Shown here: positions 1 through 6,810 of the stretch, in pieces
Numbering within the stretch: position 1 is the first letter of the stretch
Layout: every line of letters starts with the position of its first letter
Source of the DNA: Nocardioides exalbidus
Lineage (GTDB): Bacteria; Actinomycetota; Actinomycetes; Propionibacteriales; Nocardioidaceae
Reading direction: 5' to 3'
NCBI RefSeq assembly: GCF_900105585.1
Contig: NZ_FNRT01000002.1
Coordinates: forward strand, 1,178,001-1,242,000
DNA length: 64,000 nucleotides
The notes under the pieces: generated by a model
Told to the model about the DNA's origin: nothing
The model's input: only the letters and a program-made list of their open reading frames with translations
Databases searched by the model: none
Position numbers and translations under genes: made by a program

Positions 1-1
1 C

Positions 2-1429
2 GAAGCGCTGGCGGTGGTCGGAGAGGCAGGGGTCGACGACCTCACTGCCTCGGCCCTGCTCGCTGCCCTGCGCGACCGCAAGGCCGTCGAGGACCGCGCC
101 GCGGCTGACCAGCTCGACCTCGCCGCCCGGTGGGCCGACCTCCACCCACCCGAGTCGATCCACCTGGCCGCCGCGTTCACCACCCCCGGGTCCGAGCACG
201 AGGAGCCGATCGCCGGCGACGGCTGCCCGCTGGTGGCGGAGTTCTGTGTGGCCGAGCTCGGCGCCGTCCTGGGCATCAGCACGACCGCTGCGAAGAAGCT
301 CATCGGGCACGCCCTCGAGCTGCGCCACCGCCTGCCCAGGCTGTGGGGTCAGGTGCACGCCGGCCTGGTGCCCGCGTGGCGGGCCCGGTCCGTCGCCGAG
401 GCGACCATCCACGCTGTTCCTTCGCTGACCCGTGAGGCCGCTGGGTGGGTCGACGACCAGGTCGCGGCTGCTGCCGGGAAGGTGGGTGTCGCGCAGCTCG
501 ACCGCCTCCTCGCCGAAGCCATCAAGAGGTTCCAGCTCGCTGCACCTGATCCGGCTGCTGACCCGGAAGACGGCTACCTCCACGTCGACCCCAGGCATGT
601 GACTGTGCACGACCAGGACGTCCACTTCGCCGGCACCATCCACGTCGAGGCCGACCTCGACCTCGCCGACGGCATCGACCTCGACCACACCCTCGCGCAC
701 GACGCAGCGACGCAGAAGGCCCTCGGCTCCACCGAGACCCTCGACGTCCGCCGCGCCAAGGCCCTCGGCAACCTCGCCCGCACCCAGACCGCCCTCGACC
801 TCTCTTCAGGTGGTCGAGTGGCCGACGAGGAACGAGGAGGCGTATCGAGACCCGACCTCCCCATCCTTCCCGCCGCGCGAGAGGTAGTCCTCCACGCCCA
901 CTTCGACGCCGACATCACCAGCGAGGGCACGGTCTTCGGTCCCACCGGACGGATGGAAAACCGCCAGAAGCTCCTCCTCCTCGAACAGCTCCAGACCTGG
1001 TGCGGCGACAGCCGGACGAAGGTGACCGTGAAGCCGGTCATCGACCTCAACCACAACCTCACCGCACCCGGCTACGAGATCCCCGCCCGCATCCGCGAGC
1101 AGGTCATCCTGCGCGACAAGACCTGCGTCTTCCCGCACTGCACCCGACCAGCCCGGGGCTGCGACGTCGACCACATCAGCCCGTACGACCACGACGCCGA
1201 AGCAGGAGGCAGACCACAGCCGGGTCCGACCCGGTCCGACAACCTCGCCTGCCTGTGCCGCTCCCACCACCGGCTGAAGACCTTCACCACCTGGCGCTAC
1301 CAGATGGTCGCTCCCGGCGTCTTCGAATGGACCTCACCCCACGGCCACCAGTTCAGACGCGACCGATCAGGCACCACGCAGATCAACCCGATGAACCCGG
1401 CCGAGCCCGAGCCACCCGCACGACCATGA
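2..1429 (+). CDS. DUF222 / HNH endonuclease domain protein (13E12 type), 5' end outside window
   Basis: The reading frame is open to the left edge of the window; the first in-window start is GTG at 14, but the true start is probably further left. The N-terminal two thirds is a DUF222-like helical domain. The last ~100 residues hold an HNH nuclease core with a Cys pair (CVFPHC), the HNH histidine in CDVDH, a conserved Asn (SDNLACLC) and the closing SHH. Proteins of this build are multicopy in actinobacteria (the 13E12 repeat family of mycobacteria) and their substrate is unknown. The linker between the two domains (residues ~266-280) is encoded by a REP-like sequence inserted in frame (809-852). 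A stem-loop follows the stop codon. The family call is firm; its activity is not established. Confidence 0.88.
   Translation, partial: EALAVVGEAGVDDLTASALLAALRDRKAVEDRAAADQLDLAARWADLHPPESIHLAAAFTTPGSEHEEPIAGDGCPLVAEFCVAELGAVLGISTTAAKKLIGHALELRHRLPRLWGQVHAGLVPAWRARSVAEATIHAVPSLTREAAGWVDDQVAAAAGKVGVAQLDRLLAEAIKRFQLAAPDPAADPEDGYLHVDPRHVTVHDQDVHFAGTIHVEADLDLADGIDLDHTLAHDAATQKALGSTETLDVRRAKALGNLARTQTALDLSSGGRVADEERGGVSRPDLPILPAAREVVLHAHFDADITSEGTVFGPTGRMENRQKLLLLEQLQTWCGDSRTKVTVKPVIDLNHNLTAPGYEIPARIREQVILRDKTCVFPHCTRPARGCDVDHISPYDHDAEAGGRPQPGPTRSDNLACLCRSHHRLKTFTTWRYQMVAPGVFEWTSPHGHQFRRDRSGTTQINPMNPAEPEPPARP
809..852. repeat. REP-like element inside the DUF222/HNH coding sequence
   Basis: This 44-nt stretch begins with GGTGGTCGAGTGGCC and ends with GGCGTATCGAGACC, so it has imperfectly inverted GTCGA/TCGAGAC ends and a purine-rich centre. 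It resembles, from memory, a class of short intergenic repeats common in Nocardioides and related actinobacteria. Here it is in frame and codes for the low-complexity linker between the DUF222 and HNH regions. Copy number cannot be judged from one window. Confidence 0.45.
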
Positions 1430-1441
1430 CCAAGCCCCACA

Positions 1442-1467
1442 CCCCGCCCGTCACCACGAGGGCGGGG
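1442..1467 (+). terminator. GC-rich stem-loop after the HNH gene
   Basis: A perfect 8-bp stem (CCCCGCCC at 1442-1449 with GGGCGGGG at 1460-1467) and a 10-nt loop lie 12 nt downstream of the TGA at 1429. There is no T-tract, which is usual for actinobacterial terminator-like hairpins. The function is inferred from position. Confidence 0.5.
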
Positions 1468-1546
1468 CCACAGGCACGTCTGCAGGCTGAACGCGCGCGC
1501 TCATGACGGCAGATCCGGACGTTTCGCGTTCCAGTCTGACTAGCCT

Positions 1547-1843
1547 GTGCGGGTGACCGAGACGCGTGTACGAGTGGCGGCCTGTGTGGTTCTTGCTGCA
1601 GCGGTCACGCTCTTGGGCTGGGGTTTCGTTCACGCCGTCAGAGAAGTGTTCTTGCACGGGTTCGCCGCCAATTGCAGCGATGGGCACCCCGAGTACGACG
1701 CCCGATTCTGCGAACTGCCAGGTGGTCCCTCCTCCACCCACGTCGCCACCGCCGTGGCTGCTGTCGTGCTCGCTCTGGCGGTGCTCTGGGTGACGCGTCG
1801 ACGCTCCGGTCAGGTCGGACTCGTGGACGCAGATCATCGATAA
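1547..1843 (+). CDS. Small membrane protein, hypothetical
   Basis: This 98-residue protein has two hydrophobic segments (about residues 9-30 and 66-81) flanking a loop with two cysteines (NCSDG and RFCELPGG), then a basic C-terminus (TRRRSGQ). The predicted topology is two membrane passes with an extracytoplasmic Cys-containing loop. GTG 1547 and GTG 1553 are both possible starts and neither has a strong ribosome-binding site. No family is recognised. It stands alone between the HNH gene and the insertion sequence. Confidence 0.5.
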   Translation: MRVTETRVRVAACVVLAAAVTLLGWGFVHAVREVFLHGFAANCSDGHPEYDARFCELPGGPSSTHVATAVAAVVLALAVLWVTRRRSGQVGLVDADHR

Positions 1844-1890
1844 GTCCTTGGCGTGAAGCCACTCATCGGCTACTAGGAGACTTCCCTGCA

Positions 1891-2095
1891 GGATCGGTGT
1901 CTGGCCAGACTCTGGTCTAGGTGATCGGCGGGACGCTCTTTTATCGGCTGCCCACCGGCTGGTGTGGCTCTCATCTGGACTGCGACCCGTCGACCACCGT
2001 GACGAGGAGTGGCTCCAGAGGGGTCTGCCCAGCTCGTAGTAGCAATGCCCACCTCGTCGACTCTTCCGATTTCCAAGCGAGGACGAGGTGAGCAC
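1891..2095 (+). ncRNA. Candidate IS110 bridge RNA region (5' non-coding end)
   Basis: About 200 nt before the transposase carry no gene but are rich in pairing. There is an imperfect palindrome at 1903-1917 (GGCCAGACTCTGGTC). A nested structure pairs TCTGGA (1974-1979) with TCCAGA (2014-2019) and CCAC (1994-1997) with GTGG (2009-2012). A 9-bp hairpin at 2050-2090 covers the ribosome-binding site. IS110-group elements are known to express a bridge RNA from the non-coding end next to the recombinase gene, with internal loops that pair to target and donor DNA. Position and size fit that, but the loops have not been matched to the flanks, so this is a candidate only. Confidence 0.4.
2050..2090 (+). 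promoter_or_regulatory. Hairpin sequestering the transposase ribosome-binding site
   Basis: CACCTCGTC (2050-2058) is perfectly complementary to GACGAGGTG (2082-2090), with a 23-nt loop. The right arm contains GAGGTG, the ribosome-binding site of the transposase ATG at 2096. Folding would hide it, a common way of keeping transposase translation low, especially from outside transcripts. It could equally be the 3' stem of the bridge RNA. Confidence 0.55.
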
Positions 2096-3292
2096 ATGAG
2101 CAGCACGAAGGCAGTGATCATCGGGGTTGATCCCCACAAGATGTCGGTGACGATCGAGGTCGTCGACACCCGCGAACGGTTGCTCGGTAGGGCTCGGTTC
2201 GACACCGACAAGGCCGGGTATGCCGCGATGTGCCGTTATGTGAAGCAGTGGCCTGCCCGGCTGTGGGCGGTCGAGGGAGCCAACGGTGCCGGCCGTCCGT
2301 TGGCTCAACGGCTCCTTGCCGCCGGGGAGCAAGTGGTCGATGTCCCGGCCAAGCTCGCGGCGCGGGTGCGGCTCTTCGACACCGGCCACAACCGCAAGAC
2401 CGACGCCCTGGACGCCCACTCCGTCGCCGTCGTCGCGGTCCGCACCGACGGACTGCGGGAGCTGACCGAGGACGGTGAGCTCGAAGCGCTGCGGATGCTC
2501 ACCGACCGCCGCGATGAGCTGGCCCACCAGCGCGTCCAGACCGTCAACCGGTTGCAGCGCCTGCTCAGCGAACTGCTGCCTGGCCAGCGCAAACGCGACC
2601 TGTCCGCCACGCAGGCCAAAGCCATGCTCGCCACCATCAGGCCTCGTGACATCGCAGGCAAGACCCGACGGCGGATGGCTGCCGAAGAGGTCGCGGACCT
2701 GGTCGCGGTCGACGCCAAGCTCAAGCGCATTAAGGCCGAGTTGAAGGCCGCGGTCACTGCTCGCGGATCGCACCTGATGGACCTCTACGGCATCGGACCC
2801 GCCGGCGCTGCCCGGGTGCTGGCTGACGTCGGCGACGTCGCGCGCTTCGCCGACCGCAACCGGTTCGCGTCCTGGACCGGCACCGCACCCCTGGACGCCT
2901 CGTCCGGCGAGCAGACCCGCCACCGTCTGTCGCGCGCGGGGAACCGGCGGATGAACCACCTGCTCCACGTCGCAGCCATCGTGCAGATCCGTCACGACAC
3001 CCAAGGCCGCACCTACTACCGACGCAAGCTCGCCGCCGGCAAGACCCCGATGGAAGCACTGCGCTGCCTCAAACGACGGCTGTCTGACGTCGTCTACCGG
3101 CAACTCATCGCCGACTCGAAACAAGACGATGGAGCGGATCCGGGAGGGCACTGCGGGGCGTCTCTTCAATCCAGCGCGGCCGATTCCCACCCACACATCG
3201 ACACTTCGGATCAGCCACTTCCCGGACCCGCGCAGCCGACGCTACGCCGGCCACCGGCGCGCGGGAAGACCCTCACCACGAGCGCCCCTTGA
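2096..3292 (+). CDS. IS110 family transposase (DEDD recombinase)
   Basis: A complete 398-residue transposase. The N-terminus (VIIGVDPHKMSVTIEVVD) is the first acidic motif of the RuvC-like DEDD domain. WAVEGANGAG and KTDALDAHSVAVVA supply the other conserved acidic positions. The C-terminal Transposase_20 region begins near YGIGPAGAARVLADVGD and includes FASWTGTAPLDASSGEQTRH, the helix-hairpin-helix part holding the catalytic serine, and GNRRMNHLLH. ATG 2096 was chosen over upstream starts because GAGGTG precedes it at proper spacing and because the domain starts there. The low-complexity 45-residue tail reaches the element's right end and resembles tails of other actinobacterial members. Confidence 0.95.
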   Translation: MSSTKAVIIGVDPHKMSVTIEVVDTRERLLGRARFDTDKAGYAAMCRYVKQWPARLWAVEGANGAGRPLAQRLLAAGEQVVDVPAKLAARVRLFDTGHNRKTDALDAHSVAVVAVRTDGLRELTEDGELEALRMLTDRRDELAHQRVQTVNRLQRLLSELLPGQRKRDLSATQAKAMLATIRPRDIAGKTRRRMAAEEVADLVAVDAKLKRIKAELKAAVTARGSHLMDLYGIGPAGAARVLADVGDVARFADRNRFASWTGTAPLDASSGEQTRHRLSRAGNRRMNHLLHVAAIVQIRHDTQGRTYYRRKLAAGKTPMEALRCLKRRLSDVVYRQLIADSKQDDGADPGGHCGASLQSSAADSHPHIDTSDQPLPGPAQPTLRRPPARGKTLTTSAP

Positions 3293-3305
3293 CACAGAGG
3301 GGTGC
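3282..3305 (+). terminator. Hairpin at the right end of the IS110 element
   Basis: CCCCT (3285-3289) pairs with AGGGG (3298-3302), extended by a G-T wobble and a GC pair on the outside, around an 8-nt loop that contains the transposase TGA. It may terminate the transposase transcript or mark the recombination end. Confidence 0.4.
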
Positions 3306-3394
3306 CAGATCCGGTCGTTCGCCGCGGCGAACCAGTGAACCCTGACGACCTGCGCGAGCCAGACGGTGAGGACGCCGGTCGTAGGTTCGGGACC

Positions 3395-4843
3395 ATGAGC
3401 GACGACGCACGCGCGACCATCGGACTGACGGGCCTGGCCACGATGGGCCGCAACCTGGCCCGCAACATCGCCCGCAACGGGCACACGATCGCCGTCCACA
3501 ACCGGACGACGGCGAAGATGACGGCACTGGTCGACGAGTTCGGCGACGAGGGCGACTTCGTCGGTTGCGAGTCGCTCGAGGACCTGGTGGCCGCGATCGA
3601 GCGACCGCGGGCGATCCTGGTGATGGTCAAGGCGGGCGAGGCGACCGACGCCGTGGTCGACGAGCTGGTGCCGTTGCTCGACGAGGGCGACATCGTGGTC
3701 GACGCGGGCAACGCGCACTACCGCGACACCCTGCGTCGGCAGGAGGCGCTCGAGGAGAAGGGCCTGCACTTCGTCGGGATGGGCGTCTCGGGTGGCGAGG
3801 AGGGCGCGCTCCACGGTCCCTCGATCATGGTCGGCGGGTCCGACCACGCCTTCGAGGTGCTGCAGCCGGTCGTCGAGTCGATCGCGGCGGTGGTCGACGG
3901 CACGCCCTGCAGCGCCCACATCGGCAGCGACGGCGCCGGCCACTTCGTGAAGATGGTGCACAACGGCATCGAGTACGCCGACATGCAGCTGATCGCCGAG
4001 TCCTACGACCTCCTGCGGTCGGTGCTCGGGCTGGAGCCCACCGAGATCGCCGACGTGTTCGACGAGTGGAACGGCGGCGACCTGGAGTCGTTCCTCATCG
4101 AGATGACCGCGGTCGTGCTGCGCCACACCGACGCGGAGACCGGCAAGCCGTTTGTCGACGTCGTGCGCGACGCGGCGGAGCAGAAGGGCACCGGCCGCTG
4201 GACCGTGCAGGACGCGCTCGACCTCGGTGTGCCGATCACCGGCATCGCCGAGGCGACCTTCGCCCGCTCGCTGTCCGGCCACACCGAGCAGCGCGCAGCC
4301 GCACGCGAGGTCTTCTCCACGACGCCGGAGTCAGCAGACGTCGACCGTGACACGTTCGTCGACCAGGTGCGCGCCGCCCTCTACGCCTCCAAGGTCGTCG
4401 CCTACGCCCAGGGCTTCGACCAGATCGCCGCCGGCGCCGAGGAGCACGGCTGGGACATCGACCTCGGCGAGGTCGCCACGATCTGGCGGGGCGGCTGCAT
4501 CATCCGTGCGCAGTTCCTCGACCGGATCCGCGAGGCGTACTCCGACGAGCCCGACCTCACCACCCTGCTGACCACCCCCTACTTCGCGCACGCGGTGACG
4601 GACGGTGCCGACGCGTGGCGGGAGGTCGTCGTCGCCGCCGTGCGGGGCGGCGTACCGACTCCGGCGTTCTCCTCGTCGCTCGCCTACTTCGACGGTCTGC
4701 GGCGCGACCGGCTGCCGGCCGCCCTCATCCAGGCGCTGCGCGACGACTTCGGCGCCCACACCTACGAGCGCGTGGACCGCGACGGCACGTTCCACACGCG
4801 CTGGGCCGAGGAAGGCAAGCCCGAGGAGCAGGTCGAGGAGTAG
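3395..4843 (+). CDS. gnd: 6-phosphogluconate dehydrogenase (decarboxylating, NADP+)
   Basis: This 482-residue protein has the normal full length for the enzyme that oxidatively decarboxylates 6-phosphogluconate to ribulose 5-phosphate in the pentose phosphate pathway. The Rossmann motif GLATMGRNLARNIARNG is at the N-terminus. GMGVSGGEEGALHGPSIMVGG-type substrate loop residues and HFVKMVHNGIEYADMQ carry the catalytic Lys and the substrate-binding HN. KGTGRWT and the C-terminal IWRGGCIIRAQFL motif complete the family pattern. ATG 3395 was chosen because the Rossmann fold starts a few residues after it; upstream in-frame sequence runs into the IS boundary. The neighbouring IS110 element lies less than 100 bp upstream and could affect its expression. 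Confidence 0.96.
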   Translation: MSDDARATIGLTGLATMGRNLARNIARNGHTIAVHNRTTAKMTALVDEFGDEGDFVGCESLEDLVAAIERPRAILVMVKAGEATDAVVDELVPLLDEGDIVVDAGNAHYRDTLRRQEALEEKGLHFVGMGVSGGEEGALHGPSIMVGGSDHAFEVLQPVVESIAAVVDGTPCSAHIGSDGAGHFVKMVHNGIEYADMQLIAESYDLLRSVLGLEPTEIADVFDEWNGGDLESFLIEMTAVVLRHTDAETGKPFVDVVRDAAEQKGTGRWTVQDALDLGVPITGIAEATFARSLSGHTEQRAAAREVFSTTPESADVDRDTFVDQVRAALYASKVVAYAQGFDQIAAGAEEHGWDIDLGEVATIWRGGCIIRAQFLDRIREAYSDEPDLTTLLTTPYFAHAVTDGADAWREVVVAAVRGGVPTPAFSSSLAYFDGLRRDRLPAALIQALRDDFGAHTYERVDRDGTFHTRWAEEGKPEEQVEE

Positions 4844-4845
4844 CC

Positions 4846-4863
4846 GGCCGGCTCAGCCCGGCC
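4846..4863. terminator. Palindrome between convergent genes
   Basis: GGCCGG (4846-4851) and CCGGCC (4858-4863) form a 6-bp stem around a 6-nt loop, 3 nt past the gnd stop. The stop of the convergent membrane gene lies in the loop. It is probably a shared bidirectional terminator. Confidence 0.4.
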
Positions 4864-5287
4864 AGGAGACCCAGGCCGCCCCCACCAGGCAGACCAGCGC
4901 CCCGACCGTCCGCACCCGGTCCGCCCGGACCAGGCGCTCGAGCAGGACCCGGCGCTCGGCGGGCGGCACCAGCGACAGACGGCCGTGCAGCGGGGCCGCC
5001 GCGAGCGCCGTCGCGAGGACCGACACCACCCCGCCGGCCAGCGCGACCCACGTGCCGGGAGACCCCGGCTCGGCGAGGATCGTCCAGCCGAGCAGCAGCA
5101 CGAGGGCGGCGTACAGCACGACCGCGAGGGGCGCGATCCGCCGCGAGTGCCGGTCGTGGGCACGTGTCCACGCCTCGGGCGCGACGTCCACCAGCGCCGG
5201 GTAGACCACCAGCGTGACCGTCAGCTGGAACCCCGCGTGGAGCGATGCGGCGAGCAGCAGCCAGGGAGCCGGGTCGCCGGCGTTCAC
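4853..5287 (-). CDS. Predicted four-helix membrane protein, hypothetical
   Basis: This 144-residue protein has about four hydrophobic segments (residues ~8-31, 52-70, 78-96 and 127-142) joined by short polar loops, one of them rich in Arg and His (RAHDRHSRRIAP). The overall build is like small DUF1772-type integral membrane proteins, but no diagnostic motif is certain. It starts with GTG at 5287, which overlaps the TGA of the upstream SDR gene (GTGA), so the two are probably translated together. Function unknown. Confidence 0.65.
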   Translation of the reverse strand: MNAGDPAPWLLLAASLHAGFQLTVTLVVYPALVDVAPEAWTRAHDRHSRRIAPLAVVLYAALVLLLGWTILAEPGSPGTWVALAGGVVSVLATALAAAPLHGRLSLVPPAERRVLLERLVRADRVRTVGALVCLVGAAWVSWPG

Positions 5288-5970
5288 CCGAAGGCGCTCG
5301 CCGGGAGGTCCGACTCGCCCACGACGAGCGCATCCACCACCCGGCGGGCCCCCTCGGCGGGATCCTTGCCCGCCGGCAGGCCCGGGGCGCTCCCGGCCAC
5401 CGGCCGCGTCGCCAGACCCGTCTCGGTGTGCGGCGGCCGGACGTCGTAGACCTCCACGCCGGCACGCCGCAGCTCCGTGCGGAGCGCACTGTCCACGGCA
5501 CTCAGCGCGGCCTTGCTCGCGGAGTACGCCGCCATCCCGGGCATCGCCCGCTCGGCCACGACGGCGCTCACCTGCAGCACGAAGCCGCGCGACTCGGTCA
5601 GCAGCGGCAGCACCCGCCGCAGCAGGAAGATCGGCCCCACGACGTTGGTCAGGAAGAGCTCCTCCACCACCTCGTCAGGCGTGTCCACGAGGGGACCGAA
5701 GGCCACGATCCCCGCGGCGTTGACCGGCCCGTCCAGCCCCCCGAGGCTCTCGCGCGCCCGGTCGACCACCGCGTCGCCCGTCGTCGCGTCGCCCAGGTCG
5801 CCGACGACGACCGGCGCGTCGAGGCCCGGGGCCTCGAGCCGTGCGCGGTCGCGACCCACGAGGAGCAGCCGGGCACCGCGCCCCGCCAGCTCGCGCGCCA
5901 CCAGCGACCCCAGCACGCCCGACGCGCCGACGACCGCCACCCGCGCGCCCTCCAGCTCACGACCAGCCAT
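5284..5970 (-). CDS. SDR family NAD(P)-dependent oxidoreductase
   Basis: This classical short-chain dehydrogenase has 228 residues. The cofactor motif GASGVLGS lies at residues ~15-22, the NAAG stabilising motif at ~88, a catalytic Ser in QVSAV, and the YSASK pair (Tyr-x3-Lys) near residue 148. An Arg in the LVGRDRARL loop after the second strand suggests NADP(H) preference. The substrate cannot be told from sequence. It is the first gene of a two-gene unit with the membrane protein at 4853. Confidence 0.9.
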   Translation of the reverse strand: MAGRELEGARVAVVGASGVLGSLVARELAGRGARLLLVGRDRARLEAPGLDAPVVVGDLGDATTGDAVVDRARESLGGLDGPVNAAGIVAFGPLVDTPDEVVEELFLTNVVGPIFLLRRVLPLLTESRGFVLQVSAVVAERAMPGMAAYSASKAALSAVDSALRTELRRAGVEVYDVRPPHTETGLATRPVAGSAPGLPAGKDPAEGARRVVDALVVGESDLPASAFG

Positions 5971-5995
5971 GCTCCCGACCCTAGCCCGGGTGGCG

Positions 5996-6754
5996 TCAGC
6001 GGGGCCGGGACAGGAAGGCGGTCATCGCCTCACGGGCCTCGTCGCTGGCGAAGAGCCGTGCACTGGTCGTGGCCATCTCCTCCCCGAGGGCGTCGATGCG
6101 GGCGACCAGGTCGCGGTTGAGGATCCGCTTGGACTCGCGCAGCCCCTGGGCGGCCCCGGTGGCGAGGCTCGCGCAGACGGCGGCGACCTCGTCGTCGAGG
6201 GCGTCGGCCGGCACGGCCTTCGTCACCAGTCCGTACGCCGCGGCCTCGGCGCCGGTGAACACCTCACCGCCGAGGGTGGTCAGGGCAGCAGCGCGCGGGT
6301 TCATCCGGTGGTGCACGGTCAGGCTGATGATCGCGGCGGCCAGTCCGAGCTTGACCTCGGTGAGGGCGAAGGTCGCGTCGTCGGCGCTGATCGCGATGTC
6401 GGCGGCGGCGATGATGCCGATGCCGCCGGCACGGACGGCGCCGAGGTTCTTGGTGACGACGGGCTTGTCGAGGGTGGCGATCAGCCGCTGCAGGTCGACG
6501 ATCCGGCGCGCCCCCACCTCCATGCCCTCGGTGCTCGCCTCGGTGAGGTCGGCCCCCGAGCAGAAGACCTTGCCGGAGCTCTGCACCAGCACCACGCGCA
6601 CGGCCTCGTCGGCACCGGCCCGCTCGAGGTGGCCGAGGAGCCCGGTCACCAGCCGCTTGCTCAGCGCGTTGCGGTTGGCCGGGCTGTCGAGGGTGATCGT
6701 GGCGACCGCGTCGTCCACGTCGTAGGTGACCAGCTCTGCGGGGTCGTCGCTCAT
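5996..6754 (-). CDS. Enoyl-CoA hydratase/isomerase (crotonase) family protein
   Basis: This 252-residue crotonase-fold protein has the oxyanion-hole segments FCSGADLTEAS and VRAGGIGIIAAADI. The family's first catalytic Glu position is kept in ALTEVKLGL, but the second Glu expected about 20 residues later is replaced in the stretch RAAALTTLGGEVF. It may therefore act as an isomerase or lyase rather than a canonical hydratase. ATG 6754 was chosen over an upstream in-frame ATG because conserved sequence begins directly after it and the upstream stretch overlaps the divergent promoter. It is transcribed away from the molybdopterin oxidoreductase. It probably acts in fatty-acid or branched-chain acyl-CoA degradation. 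Confidence 0.88.
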   Translation of the reverse strand: MSDDPAELVTYDVDDAVATITLDSPANRNALSKRLVTGLLGHLERAGADEAVRVVLVQSSGKVFCSGADLTEASTEGMEVGARRIVDLQRLIATLDKPVVTKNLGAVRAGGIGIIAAADIAISADDATFALTEVKLGLAAAIISLTVHHRMNPRAAALTTLGGEVFTGAEAAAYGLVTKAVPADALDDEVAAVCASLATGAAQGLRESKRILNRDLVARIDALGEEMATTSARLFASDEAREAMTAFLSRPR

Positions 6755-6776
6755 GCCGATCATCCTGCCCCACCAC

Positions 6777-6803
6777 CCATCCGGCACGGCCGCTGCGACG
6801 AAC
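6777..6803 (+). promoter_or_regulatory. SigK-type promoter candidate upstream of the molybdopterin oxidoreductase
   Basis: CCATCC (6777-6782), a 15-nt spacer and ACGAAC (6798-6803) match the element at 8484-8510 in both hexamers, spacer length and flanks (CCCATCCG and CGAACACC). The hexamers resemble the mycobacterial SigK consensus as I recall it (CCATCC and CCGAAT). Transcription would start at about 6810-6811, on the ATG, giving a leaderless message. Confidence 0.6.
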
Positions 6804-6810
6804 ACCCGGC

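Larger units (their letters stand above)
1870..3306 (+). mobile_element. IS110-family insertion sequence (approximate ends)
   Basis: The element consists of a structured non-coding left part, one transposase gene (2096-3292) and a short right end with a hairpin. IS110 elements have no conventional terminal inverted repeats, so the limits are estimated: the left end lies between the small membrane gene stop (1843) and the palindrome at 1903, and the right end lies near the hairpin at 3282-3305. The transposase frame is intact, so the copy may be active. It separates a small membrane gene from 6-phosphogluconate dehydrogenase without visibly interrupting either. Confidence 0.7.
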
